A stretch of DNA of 11,192 nt from an uncultured Collinsella sp. (GCA_900756725.1 CAAELJ010000012.1:1-11192); one strand, 5' to 3'; counted from the first letter of the stretch, positions 5,338 to 10,981 are shown. Made by a program: numbers and translations. Notes: generated by a model from the sequence alone, not told the origin.

Positions 5338-6180
5338 ATGGGCAGGTGCGAGCCGAGGACAAACGAGAACGACCCGGGGCTGATCACGCTGCCGGAGGGC
5401 ATCGACGAGCTGGGCGACGCCGTCAAAAACGAATTCGACGTGACCACCAAGCAGGTCTGCCGGGCCCTGCAGTGTACGCGCCCGTTCGTGCTGTCACACT
5501 GCAAGCATATCCGGCACATCTATGTGTCGGGCGATTGGTCCGATAAGGTCGGCCTCGGGCCCGGCGGCGGCTTCATCTGGTCCCGCAAGGAGCTGCGCGA
5601 CTTGGCGGTGAACGGCACGGTCGAGAGGCGCACCCGAGTCGTCGGCGCGGCGGATATTCTCGCGGGCAGCCGGGAGGCGATGGATTGGCTCGAGGCCGCG
5701 GCCGCCGAGGCGGCCGAGTTGGGCAGCGACCCGCGCCGGTCGCGGGCGGATGAAGTTAAGTTCCGCGAGCTGTCCCGCGAGGTCTTCGAGAGGGTCTACC
5801 TGCCGGACGAATGGAAGCCGGCCTATAACGCGGCGAGGCGCAAGAGGTCAGAACTGCATTGGGTCGACCTCGGCGAGCACCCGCGGTCATTCGACGAGCT
5901 GGGGACCGTTTGGAGGACGACCGCGGACCGCAAAGGCTACGGGGACACGGACGAGGAATGGTCGAGGGCGTATCGACGCAACGGAGCGGTGCGGCTCACC
6001 ATCACCCTGCCCGACGGCGCGACCAAGGTCATGCATGCGCCCGACCCGACGCCTCGGGCGCGGTTCGACGACTTCCTGGCGACAATTTTGCCTGTCGAGC
6101 TGCTGCCGCAGGACTACATCAGGGATGTCGTTCTCGGGAGTGACCATATGGAGCCGCAGGAACTCAAGCTGTACGGCTAA
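5338..6180 (+). CDS. Putative plasmid DNA-binding protein with N-terminal winged helix
   Basis: The 280-residue protein has AGGAGG (5324-5329) 8 nt before its ATG. Residues 33-58 (FDVTTKQVCRALQCTRP, then FVLSHCKHI) read as a helix-turn-helix, followed by a strand (IYVSG), a glycine-rich wing (LGPGGG) and FIWSRKEL, the pattern of MerR/excisionase-like winged domains. The middle is alanine- and glutamate-rich helix (about 110-130). The C-terminal half has no motif I know; it contains an RLTITLPDGATKVMHAPDP strand pair. It may be a replication or partition regulator, because origin-like repeats follow directly and the same kind of N-terminal module opens the 6919 protein. The paired palindromes upstream suggest autorepression. 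GC content is high, like the left half of the window. The family is unrecognised. Confidence 0.6.
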   Translation: MGRCEPRTNENDPGLITLPEGIDELGDAVKNEFDVTTKQVCRALQCTRPFVLSHCKHIRHIYVSGDWSDKVGLGPGGGFIWSRKELRDLAVNGTVERRTRVVGAADILAGSREAMDWLEAAAAEAAELGSDPRRSRADEVKFRELSREVFERVYLPDEWKPAYNAARRKRSELHWVDLGEHPRSFDELGTVWRTTADRKGYGDTDEEWSRAYRRNGAVRLTITLPDGATKVMHAPDPTPRARFDDFLATILPVELLPQDYIRDVVLGSDHMEPQELKLYG

Positions 6181-6351
6181 TTCGCCTCATAGAGACGGGC
6201 CGTCGCCCCAAAACCAAACAGAATCTCGAATAAGCATATGAATCGACCATGGGCGCGATTCCGTGAGGTCGTTTTTCTGGCACCCGCCGTTTACGCCGAT
6301 TCCAAAGCGCCTATCGACCGCTCAACGAGCTTTGCGAGTGCGATCCCGTGC

Positions 6352-6405
6352 ACATTGTCGGACATTTGAATTGTCCGACAATGTCTGACAGCACTGTCAG
6401 ACATT
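6352..6405. repeat. Two adjoining palindromes made of four TGTCNGACA boxes
   Basis: The first perfect inverted repeat has 13-bp arms (6352-6364 and 6372-6384). The second has 12-bp arms (6380-6391 and 6394-6405) with a 2-bp spacer, and the two overlap. Boxes are TGTCGGACA (6356), TGTCCGACA (6372), TGTCTGACA (6382) and TGTCAGACA (6395). Each box is itself palindromic, so tandem dimer binding is plausible. Confidence 0.65.
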
Positions 6406-6440
6406 CGCGCACGAGCAAGCGAGCTTCGCGAGCGATTTCA

Positions 6441-6475
6441 GGCCGCATGCGGCCCCAGCTGCGGCTTTGCCGCAG
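6441..6475. repeat. Two GC-rich hairpins
   Basis: GGCCGCATGCGGCC (6441-6454) is a perfect 14-bp palindrome. CTGCGGC (6459-6465) pairs with GCCGCAG (6469-6475) over a TTT loop. They separate the two groups of TGTCNGACA boxes. Confidence 0.55.
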
Positions 6476-6481
6476 GTTCAA

Positions 6482-6506
6482 TGTCTGACATTCCCAATGT
6501 CTGACG
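6482..6506. repeat. Second group of TGTCNGACA boxes
   Basis: TGTCTGACA (6482-6490) and TGTCTGACG (6498-6506) are 16 bp apart, the same spacing as the first two boxes at 6356 and 6372. A degenerate ATGTCGCGAT follows at 6561. A shared binding protein for both groups is inferred. Confidence 0.5.
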
Positions 6507-6521
6507 TTGAACGAAGCTGGC

Positions 6522-6581
6522 GTGCAAACTGACTCTTAAGGGTCAGTTTGCACCATCCCAATGTCGCGATTTTGGATGGTG
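6522..6581. repeat. Overlapping hairpins upstream of the iterons
   Basis: GTGCAAACTGAC (6522-6533) pairs perfectly with 6542-6553 around an 8-nt centre holding CTTAAG. CACCATCC (6551-6558) pairs with GGATGGTG (6574-6581). The two elements share three bases, so only one could form fully at a time. Confidence 0.6.
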
Positions 6582-6640
6582 ACGCCACGGCGGTCGCATC
6601 TTCGAGGGGAACACCCGGTGCTGGGTCGATAAATCCGCCA

Positions 6641-6759
6641 TGTCCGTTATCGTAATAATCTCTCGCAGACACCATCGCACACGCCGCCGCACCCGTGTCT
6701 TTTATCGTAATAATTTGAAATTTGGCGCTATTTCGTTCCTGTCCGTTATTGTAATAATG
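6641..6759 (+). repeat. Three iteron-like direct repeats
   Basis: The core TTATYGTAATAAT follows TGTCCG or TGTCTT in three direct copies of 20 bp: 6641-6660, 6696-6715 and 6740-6759. Starts are 55 and 44 bp apart, both multiples of 11, so the copies lie on nearly the same face of the helix. They are AT-rich islands in GC-rich DNA, about 160-280 bp before the 6919 gene. Rep-binding iterons are the simplest reading. Confidence 0.6.
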
Positions 6760-6835
6760 AGGCGCGCGAGCGTCCTTCCCCCGGTCCAAGGGCGGAGCCC
6801 TGGCAAGCGCCGAACCGCCCGGGTCGGCGGCAGAT

Positions 6836-6864
6836 TTGTACCCACATTTACGATGGGGGTACAA
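6836..6864. promoter_or_regulatory. Operator-like inverted repeat before the 6919 gene
   Basis: TTGTACCC (6836-6843) is mirrored by GGGTACAA (6857-6864) with a 13-bp spacer. It ends 54 bp before the start codon, a plausible place for autoregulation. Confidence 0.45.
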
Positions 6865-6918
6865 GTATGCGTCTCTTGCGGGATTTCTCGTTTATCGGCA
6901 GAAAATCGAGGTCAGAAG

Positions 6919-7467
6919 ATGGATGAGTTCTTGAGCATTGAAGATCTGCGGTGGGAGTTCGGCGCGTCGCGAGCATGGACGTACAAGTATCTGGCACCAC
7001 ATATCAAGTCAATTACCGTGAAGTGCTCGACCGACGACGGCGAGCGCCTGTGCAAGCGTTATAGCCTCGATGATGCACGGCGCGTGGTCGCTGAAAAGGC
7101 TCGAGCCGAGGTCTATTCCGTGCCCGTTAAAGCGGACCCCGGGAAAAGCAGCTATGCTCCGTACCGCCGCCCGCGGCGCGTGCGAATCAAGACGAGCGTG
7201 TACATCGCCGAATATATCGTCGGCTTCGGCCATCTCTGGCAGATCGACGAGATTGCAGAGGAATACTGCGGTAAGCGCTCAAGAGAGGCGGCATATCAAT
7301 TCATCTACCGTAACGCCTGGATCGCAATCGTGTTCGGCAACAAAACTTTCTATATCCCGAGGCGCACCACACCGCAATTCGTGGCGGCAGCAGTCGAGGT
7401 GTTCGGAGATGCTGCCCACACCGTCGAATACGCACGCGGTGGGCATAAAAGTGACGCCACGGAATAG
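6919..7467 (+). CDS. Candidate replication initiator or origin-binding protein
   Basis: The 182-residue protein appears to hold two winged-helix-like modules. The first (residues 5-58) has LSIEDLRWEFGASRAWTYKYL as helix-turn-helix and RLCKRYSLDDARRVV as the wing and closing helix. The second (about 105-147) has IDEIAEEYCGKRSREAAYQF followed by a strand pair AIVFGNKTFYIPR. A basic linker (YRRPRRVRIK) joins them. I chose ATG 6919 because GAGG (6908-6911) is 7 nt upstream; ATG 6853 in the same frame lacks a site and overlaps an inverted repeat. The iterons upstream and the 8-bp arrays starting at its stop codon make a replication or partition role likely. It is shorter than Rep_3-type initiators, and I do not recognise the family. 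Confidence 0.6.
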   Translation: MDEFLSIEDLRWEFGASRAWTYKYLAPHIKSITVKCSTDDGERLCKRYSLDDARRVVAEKARAEVYSVPVKADPGKSSYAPYRRPRRVRIKTSVYIAEYIVGFGHLWQIDEIAEEYCGKRSREAAYQFIYRNAWIAIVFGNKTFYIPRRTTPQFVAAAVEVFGDAAHTVEYARGGHKSDATE

Positions 7468-7601
7468 CGGCACTATGTAACAAGTGAATAAGTGAACGGC
7501 GTAAAAAGTGAAAAACCGAACTACGTAATATCGACAATGCGACATAACGCTATAACGACAAAACTGAAAAACGTAACTATTGAACATCGGACTATTCGGT
7601 C
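7458..7601 (+). repeat. Array A: 18 contiguous degenerate 8-bp units
   Basis: From 7458 the sequence divides into 18 exact 8-bp units with no insertions, such as AAGTGAAT, AAGTGAAC, AACCGAAC, TACGTAAT and AACGTAAC. My hand tally gives consensus AACGGAAY: A at position 7 in 16 of 18 units, and positions 1, 2, 3 and 6 each conserved in 12 of 18. The array starts over the last codons of the 6919 gene and continues into non-coding DNA. The phase is seen directly; the function is unknown. Confidence 0.7.
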
Positions 7602-7612
7602 CTGAAATCTGT

Positions 7613-7670
7613 CCGCAAGAGTCGTACGCTGCCGTACAAAATGCCCGGCAGCGTACCGCCGCAAGCGGCG
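7613..7670. repeat. GC-rich hairpins between arrays A and B
   Basis: GTACGCTGCCG (7624-7634) pairs with CGGCAGCGTAC (7646-7656), and CGCCGC (7657-7662) pairs with GCGGCG (7665-7670). The segment 7613-7641 also recurs inverted at 7901-7929 with 28 of 29 bases matching, so it can form either a local hairpin or a long-range stem. Confidence 0.6.
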
Positions 7671-7703
7671 CACGCTAGGGCTCTGCCATAGCACCCGGCA
7701 CTC

Positions 7704-7831
7704 GCGGCGTTAGCTCATTGTTCTGCAATTCAACAGTTACGTTTTTCGGTTTTGTCGTTATCACGTAGTTCGGTAATTACACAGTTACGTAGTGTCGCAA
7801 TTGCTTTGTTCGGCTGTGTCGCAGTTCAGAT
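7704..7831 (-). repeat. Array B: 16 degenerate 8-bp units, inverted
   Basis: Units such as GTTACGTT, GTTCGGTA, GTTACGTA, GTGTCGCA and GTTCGGCT run without gaps. Their reverse complements (AACGTAAC, TACCGAAC, TGCGACAC) match the consensus of array A. The 25 bases at 7735-7759 are an inverted copy of 7554-7578 in array A with one mismatch. The array therefore faces A. Its first units (7704-7727) are the weakest. Confidence 0.65.
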
Positions 7832-7941
7832 ATGAACAACCGCCGCAGGCGCCGGGTACTAGGGCAGCGCCTTGGCAGTACGCGGATGGCCGAAACGCAG
7901 TTTTGTACGGCAGCGTACGACACTTGCGGGCGAGCTCCGGC

Positions 7942-8093
7942 TATGTCATTGCTGAATTACGACAAAACGCAACAACAGAGCTGTGTAGCCGCGGCATAAC
8001 TGATTTACAGACGATATGAAGAACGTAATGAATGAACTAGTGAACTGCGACACAGCCGAAAAAGCGAACAGCTATAAACCCAAAAAACGCATT
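7942..8093 (+). repeat. Array C: 19 degenerate 8-bp units, forward
   Basis: Units include TATGTCAT, TGCTGAAT, TACGACAA, AACGCAAC, AACGTAAT, GAATGAAC, TAGTGAAC, TGCGACAC and AAGCGAAC, in the orientation of array A and in unbroken 8-bp phase. The 20 bases at 8041-8060 are a perfect inverted copy of 7809-7828 in array B, showing block duplication as well as unit repetition. No gene in this stretch has a ribosome binding site. Confidence 0.65.
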
Positions 8094-8110
8094 GAAACAG
8101 GCGAGATGTT

Positions 8111-8306
8111 TTAAATCTCAGCCCACAAATCGAGAACATTGGCGTCCCGACGAACCGTGGCAAAATAGTCGCAGTAGCCATAGGCATCATCGGGACTGCG
8201 CATCAACAACTGCATGTCGAGATCCCGTCGTCTGACGTATCATCCGGTTGCGCTGCCGCTCGATCTCGATCGCATCCAGCAGGAGGTGGCCATCATCGTT
8301 GGTCAT
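8111..8306 (-). pseudogene. Small frameshifted gene of unknown function
   Basis: CGGAG lies 6 nt before the minus-strand ATG at 8304-8306. The frame reads MTNDDGHLLLDAIEIERQRNRMI, then turns implausible and stops at 8187. A second frame, shifted relative to the first and open from just before the ATG at 8215, continues DLDMQLLMRSPDDAYGYCDYF and ends DLWAEI at 8111. Both halves look protein-like and join naturally near 8240 into one protein of about 65 residues. I read this as one gene broken by a frameshift, or less likely two overlapping small genes or a programmed shift. It follows the frame at 8320-8460 by 13 bp on the same strand. No family was recognised. Confidence 0.45.
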
Positions 8307-8319
8307 TTAAAACTCCGAT

Positions 8320-8460
8320 CTAGGCGATTGCCTTTTCCTTAGCGAAGGAAATGAACTTCTTCAGCGACCAGATGCCGTCTCTGAATTGAGGAGGGCATAC
8401 CTTTTGAGACTGTTTAATCTGAACAATAAGATGTGTACCAGTAAAACCTGGTTTCGGCAT
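8320..8460 (-). CDS. Short protein of 46 residues, possibly a gene remnant
   Basis: The minus strand is open from ATG 8458-8460 to TAG 8320-8322. It reads MPKPGFTGTHLIVQIKQSQK, then a segment with FRDGIWSLKKFISFAKEKAIA. The composition looks like a real protein, with an amphipathic C-terminal helix. No ribosome binding site precedes the ATG, and a TGA stop lies in frame 12 bp upstream, so this may be the surviving end of a longer gene. It is only 14 bp from the divergent start of the RelB-like gene. The next small gene downstream has its Shine-Dalgarno right after this stop, suggesting the two once formed an operon. Confidence 0.35.
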   Translation of the reverse strand: MPKPGFTGTHLIVQIKQSQKVCPPQFRDGIWSLKKFISFAKEKAIA

Positions 8461-8474
8461 TGATTGGAGCAGTC

Positions 8475-8702
8475 ATGGCGATATGCGAAATTGCGGTCGT
8501 ATTCGATGAGAGCGAAATGGCTTTGATCCAGGCTCATGCGGGCACCTCAAATATGTCCTTTTCCGAGTTCGTGAGAAGGGCTGCGCTTGAGAAAGTCGAG
8601 GACATGGTGGACATCGAAGCATTCAACGAAGCGCTGATGGAAGATGACGGTATCCGCTACTCAATGGCCGACGCCATGTGTATGGCCATGAAGGGCGAGT
8701 AG
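8475..8702 (+). CDS. RelB-like ribbon-helix-helix antitoxin without a toxin
   Basis: The 75-residue protein starts with the strand IAVVFDESEMALIQAHA and continues NMSFSEFVRRAALEKVEDMVDIEAFNEAL. This is the ribbon-helix-helix plus acidic tail seen in RelB/DUF6290-type antitoxins. The first part binds DNA as a dimer and the tail wraps the toxin. TTGGAG (8464-8469) lies 5 nt before ATG 8475; an earlier in-frame codon at 8460 is too close to that site. Antitoxins of this group usually precede a RelE-type toxin, but none follows: the next 385 bp are non-coding. It may be an orphan, or act on toxins encoded elsewhere. Its DNA-binding fold also makes it one candidate to bind the nearby 8-bp arrays, which is speculation. 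Confidence 0.75.
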   Translation: MAICEIAVVFDESEMALIQAHAGTSNMSFSEFVRRAALEKVEDMVDIEAFNEALMEDDGIRYSMADAMCMAMKGE

Positions 8703-9087
8703 CCGTTTGCGGTGCCAAGCTGACCGCTCGCGTTGAGCGGCGGCAGCGCCCGTTGAAGCGATAGTTCCGCAATTTGTTTCACGAATTACCGTCGAAATGT
8801 TTCACGCGCTGGTAGATGCAAGCACTGCTTAAGGGCACACCCAAAGCACCCCAAAGCGCCGCCATGCAGGTCAAGGCCGAAAAATCGACCTCACCAGATG
8901 CGTTTTAAGACACGGAAAAGGGGTGTCGCGAACATCCACACCACCCTAGGTTCAATCGACCCGTAAATCGAATCCTGTTGAGCCGTCTACCTGCGAATTT
9001 GTGATATCTGCTACCGCCGTGTCGTGAGCGAGAATCGTATCCGCACGGGGCGATATTTTAGGTAAACACCCGAGGGAAAGGAATAGC
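8703..9087. other. Non-coding stretch with a hairpin and a 9-bp direct repeat
   Basis: No gene is supported here. A small hairpin (CCGCTC at 8724-8729 with GAGCGG at 8735-8740) follows the antitoxin stop and may be a weak terminator. TGTTTCACG occurs twice, at 8775-8783 and 8798-8806, 23 bp apart in the same orientation. The rest, 8820-9070, shows no clear structure and no toxin gene remnant. Confidence 0.5.
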
Positions 9088-9366
9088 ATGAGCGACACAC
9101 AGGAAATCGTTCAACGACTCGAACGCGAGATGGCAGACCGAGCTGCCGCAGTTGAGAAGGTTGATGCTTTTAAGAACCAGCTCGCACAGGCCGTCAAGGC
9201 CTTCATGGCCGCCGACGAGGCAGTTCGCAGCCTCAATGACCATGACAGCGAGGTCGACACCCAAATTGCAGCTGCCATTGACGAGCACCTTCGAGCAATC
9301 GACAGACTGTGCCGCTTCGGCATCGGCGGTGGATTCGGCGAGGAGCATCCCGTTAAGGAGTACTAG
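9088..9366 (+). CDS. Small helical protein of unknown function
   Basis: The 92-residue protein begins MSDTQEIVQRLEREMADRAAAVEKVDAF and is predicted by eye to be two long helices (residues 4-50 and 52-75), acidic and alanine-rich with coiled-coil character, then a glycine-rich tail (FGIGGGFGEEH). AAAGGA (9077-9082) lies 5 nt before the ATG. It has its own strong terminator at 9399-9467, so it is a single-gene unit. There are no membrane segments, cysteines in motifs or nucleotide-binding signatures. I do not recognise it. It may be a small accessory protein of the element. Confidence 0.6.
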   Translation: MSDTQEIVQRLEREMADRAAAVEKVDAFKNQLAQAVKAFMAADEAVRSLNDHDSEVDTQIAAAIDEHLRAIDRLCRFGIGGGFGEEHPVKEY

Positions 9367-9398
9367 ACCGCTGCATGGCCATGGAAGTAAAGTAAAAG

Positions 9399-9467
9399 AG
9401 GGTCGAACCAGAAGCAGTTCCCGGACAATTGGCGTCCGGCCAGACACTTCGGTTCGACCCTTTCTTT
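9399..9467 (+). terminator. Terminator with a second hairpin inside its loop
   Basis: AGGGTCGAACC (9399-9409) pairs perfectly with GGTTCGACCCT (9451-9461), followed by TTCTTT. Its long loop holds another stem, CCGGAC (9421-9426) with GTCCGG (9434-9439). Plain termination of the 9088 gene is the likely role. Confidence 0.75.
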
Positions 9468-9590
9468 CAGGATTCTGTAACAGCCGATCTTATCGAAACC
9501 GTTGTAAAACCCCTTGTTTCAACTATGGGGAGTTTCAAAGCGATGCCACAGACGAATCGTGGATAAGGTTTAGACCATTGGAGGTCGATA

Positions 9591-9815
9591 ATGTCGTTTG
9601 AAAAAGCTCTTAATCCTTGCCTTAAAGATGCGATTGCCGCCTACCTCGAAGGAGAAGAAAAAGCGAAAGCTAACATAGGGTATTTGGAATTTGACTGTGA
9701 CTATTGCCTACTACAAAGTGAAATTAACAGCGCTGAGATTGAGCGTTCGATTACTGAGGAACAGGCATGGTATCTTCGTAAGAAGTATTTAGGAATCAAG
9801 AGAACGGATATCTAA
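9591..9815 (+). CDS. Small AT-rich gene of unknown function
   Basis: The 74-residue acidic protein (MSFEKALNPCLKDAIAAYLE to KKYLGIKRTDI) has GGAGG (9580-9584) 6 nt before its ATG. It contains a likely helical hairpin and a C-terminal segment ITEEQAWYLRKKYLG; three cysteines occur, but not in a metal-binding spacing. Its base composition is clearly lower in GC than the genes to the left, marking the start of an AT-richer segment that continues through the MobC-like gene, so it may have come from a different donor. No obvious terminator follows. I do not recognise the family. Confidence 0.6.
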   Translation: MSFEKALNPCLKDAIAAYLEGEEKAKANIGYLEFDCDYCLLQSEINSAEIERSITEEQAWYLRKKYLGIKRTDI

Positions 9816-10008
9816 ATAGATTGACTCCACGGATGCTCCTAAGCTTAAGAAAGGCTATGGTGGAGCCAATGGAAATAAGATTTCTATTTTGCTAAAAGGT
9901 GGATGCTTAAGTTTCCTTCCATTTTCCGAAAGCCGTTTTATGAAATATCAGAAATAGCTAAACGAGTAATTGCACTCAATTGCAAAACTGGCCCAGCTGC
10001 GTTCCGAC

Positions 10009-10659
10009 TTAAAGATTTCTGCTGTCTGGTTCATCTGCCAGATAGTCGTGGGGAACATAGTCAACGTGATAACGCTTTTCAAGTTCCTCGATAAACCGAT
10101 CGACCTTTCGAGCATTTTGGTAAACCTTTTCAAGTGTGCGGAAAACAGCCTTCTCGTTGTACGCGGGAAGCCCCCGGGCGTTCACGAAGTAAATCAGCTG
10201 ATTGAGGTTTGTTCCTTCCTTCAATAACTCATGATGGAGTTTTTCAACTTCCGCGACATTGAAATTGAATGATTCAATCTTTCCGTAGATCGCGCTGCGA
10301 CGAACCAACTCGCTTACAGAGACGCCAAGCACTGCCGCCCGCTGTTCGATCGCCTTTTTTTCTGGAGCGGTCAGCATCACATGAAACGAAACGTCACGTT
10401 TCTCGGCGTTCTCGGCGATGGCTTCACCGTACTCGCCAGATTTTTTTGGAGCGTGCTTGCGCTTGCAGTTGTGCAGCGCTTTATTTTTCTCGTGCTCGAT
10501 TTTCTTTCCAGTCTCAAGTTCATCGAGAGAAATCGAACGGCTAATCAAAACGGAGCGGATTAGTTCAGCTTCCGTGCAACCAGCTTCGTCACAGAGGTGC
10601 TGAAGAATTTCTTTTTCTTCAGCGGTCAACGTCGCTTCGACTTTCTCATTTCGTCTCAT
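10009..10659 (-). CDS. mobC: MobC-like relaxosome protein with two ribbon-helix-helix modules
   Basis: The 216-residue protein has a first ribbon-helix-helix at residues 4-41 (EKVEATLTAEEKEILQHLC, ELIRSVLI). A basic linker follows (CKRKHAPKK), then a second module at 89-127 (VSFHVMLTAPEKKAIEQRA, SVSELVRRSAI). Next comes the MobC signature EGTNLNQLIYFVNARG (148-163) and a charged helix. MobC-family proteins bind near oriT and help the relaxase open the strands during plasmid mobilization. AAGGG lies about 7 nt before the start on the minus strand, and a hairpin (10673-10694) sits just upstream. A single ribbon-helix-helix is usual, so the doubled module is notable. No relaxase gene follows downstream; it may lie beyond the right edge. 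GC content is low compared with the left half. Confidence 0.75.
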   Translation of the reverse strand: MRRNEKVEATLTAEEKEILQHLCDEAGCTEAELIRSVLISRSISLDELETGKKIEHEKNKALHNCKRKHAPKKSGEYGEAIAENAEKRDVSFHVMLTAPEKKAIEQRAAVLGVSVSELVRRSAIYGKIESFNFNVAEVEKLHHELLKEGTNLNQLIYFVNARGLPAYNEKAVFRTLEKVYQNARKVDRFIEELEKRYHVDYVPHDYLADEPDSRNL

Positions 10660-10672
10660 TTTTATCCCTTCA

Positions 10673-10694
10673 GTTTCGGAGTGGCCTCCGAAAC
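10673..10694. repeat. Hairpin just upstream of the MobC-like gene
   Basis: GTTTCGGAG (10673-10681) pairs with CTCCGAAAC (10686-10694) over a 4-nt loop, a few bases before the ribosome binding site on the minus strand. It could be an operator or a leader hairpin. Confidence 0.55.
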
Positions 10695-10775
10695 AAGATT
10701 TGGAAAAGTCCGCCGAATTTTTCTCAGAGGCGAAACCGCTTCGCGCACAAAGCGGAACTCAGCTTTGCCTGTCTT

Positions 10776-10797
10776 CTTTTCCCGTATGAGGGAAAAG
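10776..10797. repeat. AT-rich hairpin
   Basis: CTTTTCCC (10776-10783) pairs perfectly with GGGAAAAG (10790-10797) over a 6-nt loop. Its last base abuts the larger inverted repeat that follows. Confidence 0.5.
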
Positions 10798-10860
10798 CAA
10801 GATCGTAAATGGCCATAGTTCATGCTTGCATGTAATTATGGCCATTTACGTACATCTTGC
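10797..10860. repeat. Large three-tier inverted repeat
   Basis: The arms 10797-10817 and 10837-10860 match over 20 of 21 bases, apart from a 3-nt TAC bulge on the right. They centre on CGTAAATGGCCATA and its complement. The 19-nt loop carries a further stem, CATGC (10821-10825) with GCATG (10828-10832). This is the longest inverted repeat in the region and the best oriT-type candidate. Confidence 0.65.
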
Positions 10861-10886
10861 AATCTCCGGAACGGTGATTGGGCGAA

Positions 10887-10953
10887 ACGCAGTGTAGACG
10901 TGGAATGAGAGGCCTCATTCCAAGCGAGAGGCCTCGCGGCGTTGTAACTGCGT
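10887..10953. repeat. Branched inverted repeat with twin inner hairpins
   Basis: An outer stem, ACGCAGT (10887-10893) with ACTGCGT (10947-10953), encloses two hairpins: TGGAATGAG/CTCATTCCA (10901-10909, 10914-10922) and GCGAG/CTCGC (10924-10928, 10933-10937). Both inner hairpins share the sequence GAGAGGCCTC with the same AGGC loop. The whole could fold like a cloverleaf, but it has no tRNA features. Confidence 0.5.
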
Positions 10954-10981
10954 GAAGACCGTGAGCGGAAGCGAATTTTTA

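Larger units (their letters stand above)
6181..6918. other. Non-coding, origin-like region
   Basis: No convincing gene lies in these 738 bp; the open frames here lack ribosome binding sites and are interrupted by repeats. The stretch holds six TGTCNGACA-type boxes (6356-6506), hairpins at 6441-6475, 6522-6553 and 6551-6581, three AT-rich iterons (6641-6759) and an inverted repeat (6836-6864) before the next gene. This density of repeats, with AT-rich islands before a DNA-binding protein gene, is the usual look of an iteron-type plasmid origin. Origin function is inferred. Confidence 0.5.

Noticed and set aside
6640..6918. N-terminal extension of the 6919 gene through the iterons
   Set aside because: The extended peptide encodes the iterons themselves (VIVII repeated) and starts without a ribosome binding site; ATG 6919 has GAGG at good spacing.
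7792..8019. 75-codon open frame across arrays B and C
   Set aside because: It has no ribosome binding site, crosses the repeat arrays and reads as low-quality protein; the DNA is better explained as repeats.
7458..8093. CRISPR array
   Set aside because: Units are 8 bp, contiguous and degenerate, with no conserved 23-40 bp repeat, no unique spacers and no cas genes.
8940..8980. tRNA 3' end suggested by GGTTCAATCGA
   Set aside because: No matching T-stem, acceptor stem or upstream arms could be found.
10887..10953. tRNA-like cloverleaf
   Set aside because: It has no acceptor stem of 7 bp with discriminator and CCA-side features, no T-loop consensus and no anticodon arm of proper size.
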